A DNA stretch of 64,000 nucleotides from Rubrimonas sp036735545 (GTDB lineage: Bacteria; Pseudomonadota; Alphaproteobacteria; Rhodobacterales; Rhodobacteraceae). The stretch spans positions 4,000 to 67,999 of the forward strand of contig DAINOD010000007.1 in assembly GCA_036735545.1 (NCBI GenBank). Reading direction: 5' to 3'. The notes beneath the pieces were generated by a model. It did not search any database, was not told where the DNA came from, and saw nothing but the letters and a program-made list of their open reading frames with translations. The position numbers and the translations under genes were made by a program. Of the stretch, positions 1 through 8,874 are shown one piece after another (within the stretch, counting starts at the first letter, position 1; each line of letters opens with the position of its first letter).

Positions 1-944
1 GCGCGCCGCCCGTCCCACAGCGCCTGATCGGCGGTGAAGTCGCCGTGGATGAGCCGGGTCGCCCCGGGAGCCGCGAGGAGCGCCGCCGCGATGCGGGATG
101 CCAGCGCGCGGGCCACGCCGCCGAGGTCGGGCAGCAGCCGCGCCAGCGTCTCGGCGGTGGCGGCGAGCGCCGTGGCGGTCCGCGCGCCGTGGTCGTCACG
201 CACGAGACGCAGCGGCGTCCGGTGCAGTTCGGCGAGCGCGCGCCCCGCCGCGGCGATCCCGTCGAGATCGACGCGTCCCGACGCCTCGGGGCAAAGCGTG
301 GCGCCTTCGGTCCAGCGCACGGCGAAGGCGCGCAACGGCGCCGAGGCGCCCATCAGGCGCGGCCCGCCCGCGGTCTGGGCGGCCGCCGCGCCCGCCAGCG
401 CGCGAGGATAGTCGGTCTCGTTGGACACCTTGAGCACCGCTATCGCCGATCCGGCGCGATCGATCCGCGCGACGAAGCGGCGCTCCGGCTTCCAGCGCAG
501 CGGCGTCAGCGTCAGGTCGCCGCTCTTGTCGAGCAGGCGGCGCAGGTGCTTGTCGGCGCGCTCGGGGTCGTCGAGGCGCGACAGGGCGCGCAGGCCGGGG
601 TCCTCGCGCCGGTCGCGGATCAGGATGCGCGCGCCGTCGAGGCGGCGCGGCAGACGGCCGTCGGGCAGCCGCGGCGCCGCCCATTTCGAGTTCGCGTCGA
701 CCGTCGCCCAGCGGTCGGCGGTCACGGCCTTGGCCGAGATCTCGCGCCCGCACGACAGCCGGAACCCCGCAAGGCAGCTCTCGCCGGGCTTGTAGCGCAG
801 GTAGAGCGGCCGGGCGCCTGCAACGCCGGCCGCCGCGGCGAAGGCCGTCGCGTCGAGCAACAGGCGCAGGCCGGGCAGACCGGGGTCGGCGGCGACAAGG
901 GCGGCGTCCGCCGCGGCGCCGCAGGGGATGGCGTCACGCGGCAT
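1..944 (-). CDS. Phosphotransferase, APH/choline-kinase fold (3' end cut by window edge)
   Basis: Open frame of at least 314 codons that leaves the left edge without a stop. Near the visible end it carries LIHGDFTADQALWDG, the Brenner/catalytic loop of aminoglycoside phosphotransferase-like kinases (HGDxxxxN); the last position is Gln instead of Asn, as is seen in maltokinase-type members. The DxD metal motif would lie beyond the window. The ATG at 944 overlaps the end of the upstream ABC exporter gene by 11 bp (ATGCCGCGTGA), so it is the last visible member of the five-gene minus-strand operon. A soluble ATP-dependent kinase acting on a sugar, amino-alcohol or glycan product is likely; nothing points to antibiotic resistance. 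Substrate unknown. Confidence 0.8.
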   Translation of the reverse strand, partial: MPRDAIPCGAAADAALVAADPGLPGLRLLLDATAFAAAAGVAGARPLYLRYKPGESCLAGFRLSCGREISAKAVTADRWATVDANSKWAAPRLPDGRLPRRLDGARILIRDRREDPGLRALSRLDDPERADKHLRRLLDKSGDLTLTPLRWKPERRFVARIDRAGSAIAVLKVSNETDYPRALAGAAAAQTAGGPRLMGASAPLRAFAVRWTEGATLCPEASGRVDLDGIAAAGRALAELHRTPLRLVRDDHGARTATALAATAETLARLLPDLGGVARALASRIAAALLAAPGATRLIHGDFTADQALWDGRR

Positions 945-2745
945 GGTGCGCCTCCGTCCTGTCCCACAGGGCGGCGTAGCGGCGGTCGGTCGCGATCAGC
1001 CGGGCGTGCGGTCCGTCCGCCACGATGCGCCCGCCTTCCAGCATCACGACGCGCCCGCAGGCCGCGGCCAGCGCGGGATCGTGCGTGACGACGAGCGTCG
1101 TGCGGCCAGCGGCGAGCGCGGGCAGCGCGGCGGCCACGGCCGCGGCGTTCTCGGGGTCAAGCCCGGCGGTCGGCTCGTCCAGGATCAGCACGGCCGCGTC
1201 GCGGAGCGCGGCGCGCGCGAGGCCGACGCGGCGGCGCTGGCCCTCCGATAGCGCCCCGCCGCGCTCGCCCGCCTCGGTGGCGTAGCCCGCAGGCAGCGCG
1301 GCGATGAAGCCGTGCGCCCCGGCCCGCCGCGCCGCCGCTTCGATCGCGGCGGGCGCGACATCGGGGCCAGCGCCGAGCGCGATGTTCTGCGCCACGGTCC
1401 CGGCGAACAGCAGCGCGTCCTGCGGCGCGACGGCGACGGCGGCGCGCAGGCTGTCGAGGGTGAGATCGCGCAGGTCGATCCCGTCGAGGCTCACCGAGCC
1501 CGCATCGGGGTCGTGCAGCCGGACGACGAGGCCCGCCAGCGTGGTCTTTCCCGCCCCGGACGGCCCCACAACCGCCACCGCCTCGCCCACGGCGATCGAC
1601 AGGTCGAGCCCGTCGAGCGCCGGCGCCGCGCGGTCGTGACCGAAGCGAACGCCATCGAAGCGAAGGGCCCCGCGGATGGCGGGCGCCGGCCGGGCGTGGG
1701 GCGCGTCGCGCACCTCGGGCGTCGCATCGAGCAGATCGGCGACCCGGTCGCCCGCAGCCGAGGCCTTGGCGAGGCGGGCGGCGTATTTGGCGTAGTCGCG
1801 CACCGGGCGGTAGGCGTTCTTGAGGTAGGTGAGGAACACGATCAGATCGCCCGGCGTGAGCAGCCCCGCCTGCACCGAGAGCGCACCGCGCCACAGCACG
1901 ACGGCCAGCGACAGGGCCACCAGCAGGTCCACGGCGCCCTCCATGCGCGCGGCCAGCCGCTTCGCCTTCACGCCCTCCTTCATGCTGCGGGCGTTGGGCC
2001 CCCGGAAGGCGGCCGCCGCGCGGTCCTCAAGCCGCAGCGCCTGCACGGTGCGGATCGCGCCCAGCGTCTCGGCGGCGGTCGCGGCCATGGCGCCCTCGCG
2101 CGCGCGCTGGACCTTGCTGACGTCGCGGATGCGGCGGCCGAAGCGCAGGGTGGTCAGCCACAGCAGGGGCAGCGGCGCGAAGGCGAGCAACGCGAGGCGC
2201 CAGTCGAGAACCAGCATCACCCCCGCCATGCCGAGCAGGATCAGCAGATTGGCCGCAAGCGGGAGGGCGGCGGTGACCATCACCTCCTTCAGCATGCCGA
2301 CATCGCCGATCAGCCGCATCGTCAGGTCGCCGGTGCGGGCGCGGCCGTGAAAGCCGGGCGAGAGGCGCAGGACGTGGCGGAAGGCGTCCTCGCGCACCCG
2401 CGTCAGCACCCGGACGCCCGCAAGGGCGAAGCCGACCGTCGCGCCGTAGGATGCGACCGCCCGGAGACCGACCGCCGCGACCAGCGCCGCGGCGCAGAGC
2501 GCGAACAGCGTCGCCGTGTCGAGCCCGGCCAGCGCCGCGGGACCCGCCGCGCCCGCCAGCGCGTCGATGACCAGCTTCAGCGGCCATGGCTCCAGCAGCT
2601 TGAACGCCGTGGCGCCGATCAGGGCGAGGGTGGCGCCGCCGATCAGCCCGCGCTCCCGCCGCAGGTAGGGTCCGAAGCGGCGCAGCAGGCGGCGCATGCC
2701 GCCCGCGGTCGCGGCCATCCCCTCCGGGCGCCTCGCGCGCTTCAC
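934..2745 (-). CDS. ABC exporter, fused permease/ATPase (MsbA-like)
   Basis: A 603-residue half-transporter: an N-terminal six-helix membrane domain (about 30-320, preceded by a basic stretch) and a C-terminal nucleotide-binding domain with Walker A GPSGAGKTT (about 394-402), signature LSEGQ (about 499), Walker B VLILDEPTAGLD (about 529) and the switch histidine VTHD. It functions as a dimer that exports a lipid-linked or amphipathic substrate. The GTG start at 2745 overlaps the glycosyltransferase stop (GTGA), and it overlaps the downstream kinase, so translation is coupled. A much longer frame reads upstream through the glycosyltransferase gene but is a shadow. With three glycosyltransferases before it, export or flipping of a glycan or glycolipid is the best inference. 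Confidence 0.93.
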   Translation of the reverse strand: MKRARRPEGMAATAGGMRRLLRRFGPYLRRERGLIGGATLALIGATAFKLLEPWPLKLVIDALAGAAGPAALAGLDTATLFALCAAALVAAVGLRAVASYGATVGFALAGVRVLTRVREDAFRHVLRLSPGFHGRARTGDLTMRLIGDVGMLKEVMVTAALPLAANLLILLGMAGVMLVLDWRLALLAFAPLPLLWLTTLRFGRRIRDVSKVQRAREGAMAATAAETLGAIRTVQALRLEDRAAAAFRGPNARSMKEGVKAKRLAARMEGAVDLLVALSLAVVLWRGALSVQAGLLTPGDLIVFLTYLKNAYRPVRDYAKYAARLAKASAAGDRVADLLDATPEVRDAPHARPAPAIRGALRFDGVRFGHDRAAPALDGLDLSIAVGEAVAVVGPSGAGKTTLAGLVVRLHDPDAGSVSLDGIDLRDLTLDSLRAAVAVAPQDALLFAGTVAQNIALGAGPDVAPAAIEAAARRAGAHGFIAALPAGYATEAGERGGALSEGQRRRVGLARAALRDAAVLILDEPTAGLDPENAAAVAAALPALAAGRTTLVVTHDPALAAACGRVVMLEGGRIVADGPHARLIATDRRYAALWDRTEAHHAA

Positions 2746-3899
2746 GCCGCGTCCTTTCGCCGGTCGAGCCCCACGACGGCCAGGATGCGCGCCACCGCGG
2801 CGTCCCAGCCCAGTTCGTCCGCCGCGCGCGTGCGCGCCGCGGCGCCCAGACGGGCGGCGAGCGCCGGGTCTTGGGCCAGCCCGATCAGCGCCGCGCCGAG
2901 GGCCGCGCCATCGTCGGGCGTCGTCAGCAGCCCGTCGACGCCCTCGCGCACAACCTCGGGCAGATGGCCGATGCGGCTCGCGACCACCGGCAGACCGGCG
3001 GCCATGTACTCGTAGATCTTGAGCGGCGAGAAATAGAACGGCTGGCGGGCGCTGTAGGGTGCGACGCCGACGCTCATCCGCCGCATCAGGCCGGGGACGT
3101 CCGCGGCGTCGACGGCGCCGGTCAGCGTCGCGCGATCGCTGAGCCCGCGGGCGGCGAGATCGGCCTCGAGCGCCGGGCGCCCTGGCCCGTCGCCGACGAC
3201 GAGCAGCCGCGCGTCCGGGCGCGCCGTCGCCAGCCGGGCGAACCCGGCGACGAGCGTCGCGAGGTCGTGCCACGGCTTCAGCGTGCCGACGAAGCCGACC
3301 GTGAAGGCGACGGGCTGGTGTTCAGCGGGGCGGAACAGCGCGGCGTCGACGCCATTGGCGACCACATGAACCCGACCGCGCGCCTCGGCGAAACCCTCCA
3401 GCCAGTCGCCGACCGCGGGCGAGACCGCGACCAATGCGTGCGCGGCCCCGTAGGCGCGCCGTGCGGCGCGTTCGGCGATCCCGGGCATGGGCAGGGTCCG
3501 GGCGCGAGCCTGCTCCTCCAGAAGGGGCGCGTTCACCTCCAGCACCGTGCGCGCGCCGGAGGCCGCGCCGCCGCGCATCGCCGCCCAGCTCCACAAGGCG
3601 TGACGCTCGTAGACGAGGTCGAAGGGCCCGGCCCGGGCGAGCGTGCGTCGCGTCGCGGCGTTGGCGGCCAGCGCGGCGCGCGCCCGGTCCTCAGCGTCGC
3701 CGCCGCGCGGCATGTCGAGGGGCGCGACGGCGAGGTCGGCGAGGTCGGCCGGGGCGTCGCCGCCGGTCCGCGCGGCGAAAAGCGTCACCTCCGCCCCGCC
3801 GCGGCGCAATGCGCGGACGACCGCGCGCACATGGTTCGAGGCGCCCTTGGTACCGAACACCGGGACGCCCGCATCGGCGCAGACATAGGCGACGCGCAT
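2742..3899 (-). CDS. Glycosyltransferase, GT4-like (group 1)
   Basis: 385-residue GT-B glycosyltransferase. The N-terminal Rossmann half begins MRVAYVCADAGVPVFGTKG, with a glycine-rich acceptor loop. The C-terminal half has VGFVGTLKPWHD, VVGDGPGRP and SPLKIYEYMAAGLPVVAS, the conserved Glu-containing donor-binding region of group 1 transferases. ATG at 3899 shares one base with the stop of the previous gene (TGATG); a GTG three bases earlier would give a 4-bp overlap and cannot be excluded. Its stop overlaps the ABC exporter start. It probably adds one sugar to the glycan exported by the downstream transporter; donor and acceptor are unknown. Confidence 0.92.
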   Translation of the reverse strand: MRVAYVCADAGVPVFGTKGASNHVRAVVRALRRGGAEVTLFAARTGGDAPADLADLAVAPLDMPRGGDAEDRARAALAANAATRRTLARAGPFDLVYERHALWSWAAMRGGAASGARTVLEVNAPLLEEQARARTLPMPGIAERAARRAYGAAHALVAVSPAVGDWLEGFAEARGRVHVVANGVDAALFRPAEHQPVAFTVGFVGTLKPWHDLATLVAGFARLATARPDARLLVVGDGPGRPALEADLAARGLSDRATLTGAVDAADVPGLMRRMSVGVAPYSARQPFYFSPLKIYEYMAAGLPVVASRIGHLPEVVREGVDGLLTTPDDGAALGAALIGLAQDPALAARLGAAARTRAADELGWDAAVARILAVVGLDRRKDAA

Positions 3900-5158
3900 C
3901 ACGCAGCCCCCCGCAGCGGCGAGGCCGCCCGCCGCGCCGCGATCTCGGTGAAGATGTCGCGCAGCCGCGCGGCGTTGACGTCGATGTCGAAGTCCCGCTC
4001 GATCCGCGCCCGCCCCGCCAGAGACAGGCGCGCGCGCAGGGCTGCGTCCGCCAGCAGCGCCTCCATGCGGTCCGCCAGCGTGTCGGGGTCGCCTTCGGCG
4101 GCGATCAGCCCTGTCTCGCCGTCGGCCACCAGTTCGGGGATTCCGGTCACGTCCGTGGCGACGCAGGGCAGGCCGACGGCCATCGCCTCCAGCAGCACGG
4201 TCGGCAGGCCGTCGCGGTTGCCGTCTTCGCCGACGATGCAGGGCGCGGCGAGCAGCGCCCCCCGCCGCATGGTCGCGATCACCTCGGCCTGGGGCCGCGG
4301 CCCCGCCAGCGTCGCGACGTCGGACAGGCCGCTGCGCGCGATCTGCGCCCGGAGCCGGCCTTCCTCGGGACCGGAGCCGATGATGCGCAGGGTGAAGTCC
4401 GCGCCGCGCTCGCGCATCAGGCGACAGGCCTCGATCAGGACGTGAAAACCCTTCTTCTCGATCAGCCGGCCGACCGCCACGATCTCGCGCGCCGCGGGAA
4501 CGGCGCCGGAGAAGGGCAGGCCGCGCAGGTCGAGGCCGTTGTAGACCAGCGTCGTATCCGCGCCGAAGGTCCGCGCGAGATGGCGGCGGTTGAAGTCGGA
4601 GATCGTCACGACCGCCTCGGCGTCGCGCAGCTTGACGTCGAGGTGGATCGGCTCGGGATACTGGTAGTAGATGTCCTTCGCGTGGGCGGTGAAGCTGTAG
4701 CCGATCCCGGCGAAGGACGCCGCCAGCCGCGCGACCGTGGTCGCCACCGTGCCGAAATGGGCGTGAAGGTGCCCGATGCGTCGCTGTCTCACCTGCAAGG
4801 CGAGGGTGACCGCCTGCACGAGGTCGTCGGGGTTCACCTCCTCCACGGCGCCGAGCGCGCGCCAGAAACCCGGCAGGTCCCGCCGGGCGGCGGCCAGAAG
4901 GGTCCAGAACGCGGGGGCGTTGCGCATCTTCTCGGGGATGCGGATCACCGGCGCCTGCACGCGCGCGACCGCGTCCTGGAAATGGGTCTCGGCGACCGGG
5001 CGCAGCGGGAAGATGTCGATCGAGAGGCCCGCACGCTCGTGAGCCAGGACCTCGTGCACGATGAAGGTCTCGGAATAGCGCGGATAGCGCTTGAGAACGT
5101 AGCCGACGCGCAGGCCTTCGGTCGTGGGCGCAGGCACGGTCACGGTGGGGTCGAGCAT
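3899..5158 (-). CDS. Glycosyltransferase, GT4-like (colanic-acid WcaL type)
   Basis: 419 residues, GT-B fold. N-terminal half contains VGYVLKRYPRYSETFI and LHAHFGT, both typical of WcaL/AmsK-like transferases. The C-terminal half has VGRLIEKKGFHVLIEA, the nucleotide-sugar loop GSGPEEGRL and the EX7E-type segment GEDGNRDGLPTVLLEAMA. The ATG at 5158 is preceded by a strong AGGAAGGAGAA ribosome site in the 31-bp gap after the upstream gene. Second gene of the minus-strand glycan operon; cytoplasmic or peripheral on the inner membrane. The sugar is not predictable from sequence. Confidence 0.93.
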   Translation of the reverse strand: MLDPTVTVPAPTTEGLRVGYVLKRYPRYSETFIVHEVLAHERAGLSIDIFPLRPVAETHFQDAVARVQAPVIRIPEKMRNAPAFWTLLAAARRDLPGFWRALGAVEEVNPDDLVQAVTLALQVRQRRIGHLHAHFGTVATTVARLAASFAGIGYSFTAHAKDIYYQYPEPIHLDVKLRDAEAVVTISDFNRRHLARTFGADTTLVYNGLDLRGLPFSGAVPAAREIVAVGRLIEKKGFHVLIEACRLMRERGADFTLRIIGSGPEEGRLRAQIARSGLSDVATLAGPRPQAEVIATMRRGALLAAPCIVGEDGNRDGLPTVLLEAMAVGLPCVATDVTGIPELVADGETGLIAAEGDPDTLADRMEALLADAALRARLSLAGRARIERDFDIDVNAARLRDIFTEIAARRAASPLRGAA

Positions 5159-5189
5159 GGAGTTCTCCTTCCTCGGGTCGGGCCGCGGA

Positions 5190-6401
5190 TCAGGCCACGT
5201 CGGCGTCGAAAAGGTCGGGGTCGATCTCGGGGCGGGGCGCGACGGTCTCGGTAGGCGCGCGCACGAGCGCCGCGGCCTCCGCGACGACGCGGTCGAGACC
5301 GCCGAAATCGAGGGCGACGCACGGCGGCGCGGCGGGCTGGGCGAGCCATGCCGCGATGGCCGCGGGGGTCGCGGCTTCCGGCGCCAGCGTGTCGACGAGG
5401 CCGAGCGCGGCGAACCTTTCGGCGCGGATCGCCTGTTCGCGGCGCGGGCGGACGCGCGGGACCAGCAGGGTCGGCTTGCCGAGCGCCAGCGCCTCGATGG
5501 TCGTGTTGTAGCCGCCCATGGCGACGACCCGCTCGGCGCCGGCCATCAGCACCATGGCCTCGGCGCTCTCGTCGAGCACGGTCACGGCGGGGTTGTCGGC
5601 GGCGATCGCGCGGACCTGCGCTCGCGCCTCCGGCGGGGCCATCGAACCGAGGAGGACCACGCCGCGCAGCCCCTCGGGCATCGGGGCGGCCGCGAAGGCG
5701 GCGGTCAGCGCCGCGCCGTCCTGCCCGCCGCCCGCGGCGCACAGGACGTAGCGCCCTTCGACCGGCGAACGCTCCGTGGTCGTCGCGAGGCGACCGCGCG
5801 GGTCGAGATAGCCGAGATGGCGCACGCGCGGCGCGATGTCGGGGCCGAAGCCGTATTCCCGGTCGGCCCGGCAGACCTCGGGATCGCCATAGACCCAGAT
5901 CGCGTCGAACCAGGCGCCGGCCGCCTCGTAGCAGCGGGTCCGCCACCACTGGCGGCGCACGGCGCCGGGCTCGTCGAGAATGTCGCGCAGCCCCAGCACG
6001 CAACGGGTGGCGCCGCGCTTGCGCAGCGCCTTCAGGACCGGCGCGAGTTCGCCCTCGGCGCCCCGCGGCGCGTTGTCCACGACGAAGACGTCAGGGCGGA
6101 ACTGGTCGAGCGCCGCGCTGATCACGGCCCCGCGCAGCGACGCCAGCGCGCCGACCCCGCCCGGCAGGTCGCGGGGCGCGTATCGCCCGTCGGCGTCCTT
6201 GCGCCAGCCCGGCAGCGTGACGAGATCGGCGCCGGGAGGCAGCGCGAAGCGGCCCGCTTCGCGCATCCCCGACAACAGCAGCACCGCAGCGCCGAGCGGA
6301 GGCCGCACGAAGGCCTGGGCGAGCAGCAGGTTGCGGCGAAAATGGCCCAGCCCCATCGTGTCGTGCGAATAGAGCGCGATCCTTGGCTGTGCGGTCTCCA
6401 T
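5190..6401 (-). CDS. Glycosyltransferase, MurG/GT28-like
   Basis: 403 residues. The N-terminus, YSHDTMGLGHFRRNL, contains the GLGHxxR loop seen in MurG and related GT28 transferases. The C-terminal half has AAGGGQDGAAL and VAMGGYNTTIEALALGKPTLLVPR, which resembles the MurG donor-binding GGxxT/E region. First gene of the operon: ATG 6401 follows an excellent AGGAGGT ribosome site, and the promoter must lie in the 205-bp divergent gap shared with the histidine kinase gene. Probably transfers the first sugar of the glycan assembled by the operon; not the peptidoglycan enzyme itself, because no mur genes are nearby. Confidence 0.9.
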   Translation of the reverse strand: METAQPRIALYSHDTMGLGHFRRNLLLAQAFVRPPLGAAVLLLSGMREAGRFALPPGADLVTLPGWRKDADGRYAPRDLPGGVGALASLRGAVISAALDQFRPDVFVVDNAPRGAEGELAPVLKALRKRGATRCVLGLRDILDEPGAVRRQWWRTRCYEAAGAWFDAIWVYGDPEVCRADREYGFGPDIAPRVRHLGYLDPRGRLATTTERSPVEGRYVLCAAGGGQDGAALTAAFAAAPMPEGLRGVVLLGSMAPPEARAQVRAIAADNPAVTVLDESAEAMVLMAGAERVVAMGGYNTTIEALALGKPTLLVPRVRPRREQAIRAERFAALGLVDTLAPEAATPAAIAAWLAQPAAPPCVALDFGGLDRVVAEAAALVRAPTETVAPRPEIDPDLFDADVA

Positions 6402-6493
6402 GCGGCCCGGACCTCCTGTCGCGGCGCGCGCCGGACGCGCACGCTTTGTGTGTGAACAACGTGCGAAGGTTGCGTCTCATTCCCGTGACGTCA

Positions 6494-6564
6494 GATTAGA
6501 TTTTGCTGAGAACTGTCGTCAGCCATTGAAAACAGGGGTTTGGCCCTGATTAGATTTTGATGAG
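6494..6564. promoter_or_regulatory. Two 17-bp direct repeats in divergent promoter region
   Basis: GATTAGATTTTGCTGAG at 6494-6510 recurs as GATTAGATTTTGATGAG at 6548-6564 (16 of 17 identical), start to start 54 bp, about five helical turns. The repeats are AT-rich islands in a GC-rich background and sit between the glycosyltransferase operon (leftward) and the kinase/regulator pair (rightward). The second copy ends 42 bp before the kinase ATG. Tandem sites on one face of the helix are typical of OmpR-family regulators such as the one encoded next door (inference). Confidence 0.6.
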
Positions 6565-6606
6565 GAGGCGGATGCGCCACGTGAACCGACGTCTCGGGGA
6601 AGATCC

Positions 6607-8160
6607 ATGACCACCATCCGCACGCGGATCGCCCTCGTTCACGGCGCCTTGCTGGTCGCGGTCGTGGCGTTCTGCCTCGCCCTGCTCGCAATCCTCGACG
6701 CGGCCGAACGTCGGCGCGCCGAGCAGATGGCGTCCTACGAGCAGCTTCGCGCGATCGATCTCGTGCAGGCGCGCGCCAACCGGTTTTCCGAGCAGATAGC
6801 CGAACTCTTCATCCTCGGCCCCTCGGCCTATCGCGACCTGCACGAGGCGCGGGTGTCGCTGATCGAGGCGATCGAGGGGCTCGAGACGCTGTGGCGCCTG
6901 GAGTCGGTGCAGGATGGGGCGCGGACGGCTCCCGGCGGGACCAACCGGATGACGACCGTCGCCGTGGCCCTCGACGAGACTGCGGCCGAGATCCGCGCGA
7001 TGCTCTCCGCAGGGCGCGCAGACGACGCGGCCGTCCTTTTCGAGGAGACGGTCGAGCACGGGCTGGGTCTGCGCATGAAGCGGCTGATCGCAGAGGCCGC
7101 CGCCGCCGAGGAACAGCAGGTCGTCGCAGCAGCCGTCGCCGGCGAGGCGCTTCGGCGACGCGCCGTCCAGATGAGCGTCGGCCTCGCCATCGCCGTGGTC
7201 GCGCTGACCGCGGGCGCGGCCCTGTTCCTGAACCGCAACATCTCCCGACCGATCGTCGCGCTCTCCGACGCGGCCGACGCCCTTGGCCGCGGGCTCGCCC
7301 CGACCGCAGCCCCCGAAGGCGACGACGAACTCGGCCGTCTGGGCCGCAGGTTCAACGTCATGGCCGCCGAGATAACCCGCGGTCGCGCACGGCTGGAGGA
7401 GACGGTCGCCGAGCGAACCCGCGAACTCTCCCGACGCAGCGAGGATCTCGAGCGCGCGAACGAGCGGCTCAGGGGGCTCGAAGCCGCGCGCGCCCGGTTC
7501 TTCGCCGAGATCAGCCACGAGTTGCGCACTCCGCTGACCGTGATCCGCACCGAGGCCGAAGTGGCGCTGCGCACCGGCGCCGACGACCCGGCCGCGCTGC
7601 GCGACGCCGTCGAAACCGCCGCGCGGAAGGCGCGCCAGATGGGCGATCTGGTCGACAATCTGATGTTTCTGGCCCGACTGGAGGGCGCGGAGTGGACGGT
7701 CGACGCAGCGCCGGTGGCGTTGAAGGGGCTGGTGGACGAGGCCGTCGAGGATGGCGCCGTGCTGGCGCGGCCCGAGGGGGTGCGCGTGCGGGCCGTCGAG
7801 CCCATCGCTCCGGTGACTGTGCGCGGCGACGCGGCGCGGCTGCACCAGGTGATGCTGATCCTGCTCGACAACGCGGTGAAGTTCTCCCCGCCGGACGGTC
7901 GGATCGACGTGGAGCTTGTCGCGTCGCACGGGCAGGCGGTGTTGGCCGTGTCCGACGCCGGACCAGGCTTCAGCCCGACCGATCGGCGCCGCGCCTTTGA
8001 GCGGGTGCGCCGCAGCGGCGACCGCCCGGGCTCGGGGCTGGGCCTGTCCATCGCCCGCTGGATCGTCGAGAAGCACGGCGGCGTCATCCGGATCGACACC
8101 AGCCTCAGCGGCGGCGCGCGGGTCGAGGTGCGGCTGCCGCTCGCTGACGAAGCGGCATGA
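6607..8160 (+). CDS. Sensor histidine kinase
   Basis: 517-residue membrane kinase. TM1 about 9-30, a mostly helical periplasmic domain of about 150 residues, TM2 about 189-208, HAMP about 210-262, then a coiled linker, HisKA with the phospho-accepting H304 in ISHELRTPLT, and HATPase with N box LLDNAVKFSPP, G1 DAGPGFS and G2 GSGLGLSIA. The ATG at 6607 follows GGGGAAGATCC. It overlaps the response regulator gene by ATGA, so the two are made together as a standard two-component pair. The signal is unknown. The divergent glycan operon and the shared 17-bp repeats suggest that envelope glycan synthesis may be a target (inference). Confidence 0.95.
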   Translation: MTTIRTRIALVHGALLVAVVAFCLALLAILDAAERRRAEQMASYEQLRAIDLVQARANRFSEQIAELFILGPSAYRDLHEARVSLIEAIEGLETLWRLESVQDGARTAPGGTNRMTTVAVALDETAAEIRAMLSAGRADDAAVLFEETVEHGLGLRMKRLIAEAAAAEEQQVVAAAVAGEALRRRAVQMSVGLAIAVVALTAGAALFLNRNISRPIVALSDAADALGRGLAPTAAPEGDDELGRLGRRFNVMAAEITRGRARLEETVAERTRELSRRSEDLERANERLRGLEAARARFFAEISHELRTPLTVIRTEAEVALRTGADDPAALRDAVETAARKARQMGDLVDNLMFLARLEGAEWTVDAAPVALKGLVDEAVEDGAVLARPEGVRVRAVEPIAPVTVRGDAARLHQVMLILLDNAVKFSPPDGRIDVELVASHGQAVLAVSDAGPGFSPTDRRRAFERVRRSGDRPGSGLGLSIARWIVEKHGGVIRIDTSLSGGARVEVRLPLADEAA

Positions 8161-8846
8161 CCGCCCGCCGCATCCTGCTTGTCGAGGACGAGGCGGACAT
8201 CGCGCGAGCGCTGGTTCGGGGTCTCAGCCGGGAGAGCTACCTCGTCGATCATGCTGCGACGTTGCGGCAGGCTCGCGCGCTGATGGCCGAGGCGGATCAT
8301 CCGATGGTCGTCGTCGATCGCATCCTGCCCGATGGCGACGGAGTCGACCTGTGCCGGGCGCTGCGCGCGCAGGGGTCGCAGGCGATGATCCTGCTGCTCA
8401 CCGCGCGCGACGCCATCGCCGACCGGGTCGAGGGCCTGCGCGCCGGGGCCGACGACTACCTCACCAAGCCGTTCGCCTTCGAGGAGCTGCTCGCCCGCAT
8501 GGACGCCGTGGCGCGGCGAGCGCCCGAGCCGCAACACGAGGCCGCGCTCGTCGTCGGCGCGCTGGAGATCGACCCGTCGATCCGCGGCGCCCGCCTGGCG
8601 GGGCGGGAGATCGCGCTCACCGCGCGCGAATTTGCGCTGCTGGGGTGCCTCGCCGCGCGCCCGGGCCGCGCCGTGGCGAAAGCCGACATCCTGCGCGAAG
8701 TGTGGGGCTATGGCTTCGACCCCGGCACCAACATCGTCGAGGTCTATGTGCGCTACCTGCGCCAGAAGCTGCAGGCCGACGGCGACGCGCCCCTGATCGA
8801 GACCGTGCGGGGGCACGGCTATCGGCTGACGCGGACGGAAAGTTGA
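8157..8846 (+). CDS. OmpR/PhoB-family response regulator
   Basis: 229 residues. The receiver domain (1-115) has acidic pocket E10-D11, phospho-acceptor D54 in VVVDRILPDG, T82 in LLTARD and K104 in YLTKPF. The C-terminal winged helix (about 130-225) includes LTAREFALLGCLAARPGRAV and the recognition-helix region TNIVEVYVRYLRQKL. The start is the ATG inside the kinase stop (ATGA overlap). Expected to bind DNA as a dimer at tandem repeats; the 17-bp repeats upstream of its operon are candidate sites (inference). Convergent with the subtilase gene, 28 bp away. Confidence 0.95.
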   Translation: MTARRILLVEDEADIARALVRGLSRESYLVDHAATLRQARALMAEADHPMVVVDRILPDGDGVDLCRALRAQGSQAMILLLTARDAIADRVEGLRAGADDYLTKPFAFEELLARMDAVARRAPEPQHEAALVVGALEIDPSIRGARLAGREIALTAREFALLGCLAARPGRAVAKADILREVWGYGFDPGTNIVEVYVRYLRQKLQADGDAPLIETVRGHGYRLTRTES

Positions 8847-8874
8847 CCGGTCGCGCGGCCAGGCGGGCGCCGGC

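Noticed and set aside
1..944. Aminoglycoside resistance gene
   Set aside because: Only the generic APH-fold catalytic loop is visible, with Gln in place of Asn, in a glycan operon; nothing supports antibiotic specificity.
1312..3015. 567-codon plus-strand frame over the ABC exporter
   Set aside because: Antisense shadow; the minus strand has Walker A/B, signature and H-loop motifs.
934..3273. Extended 779-codon form of the ABC exporter
   Set aside because: The first 176 codons overlap the glycosyltransferase gene in another frame; GTG at 2745 with the GTGA overlap is the natural start.
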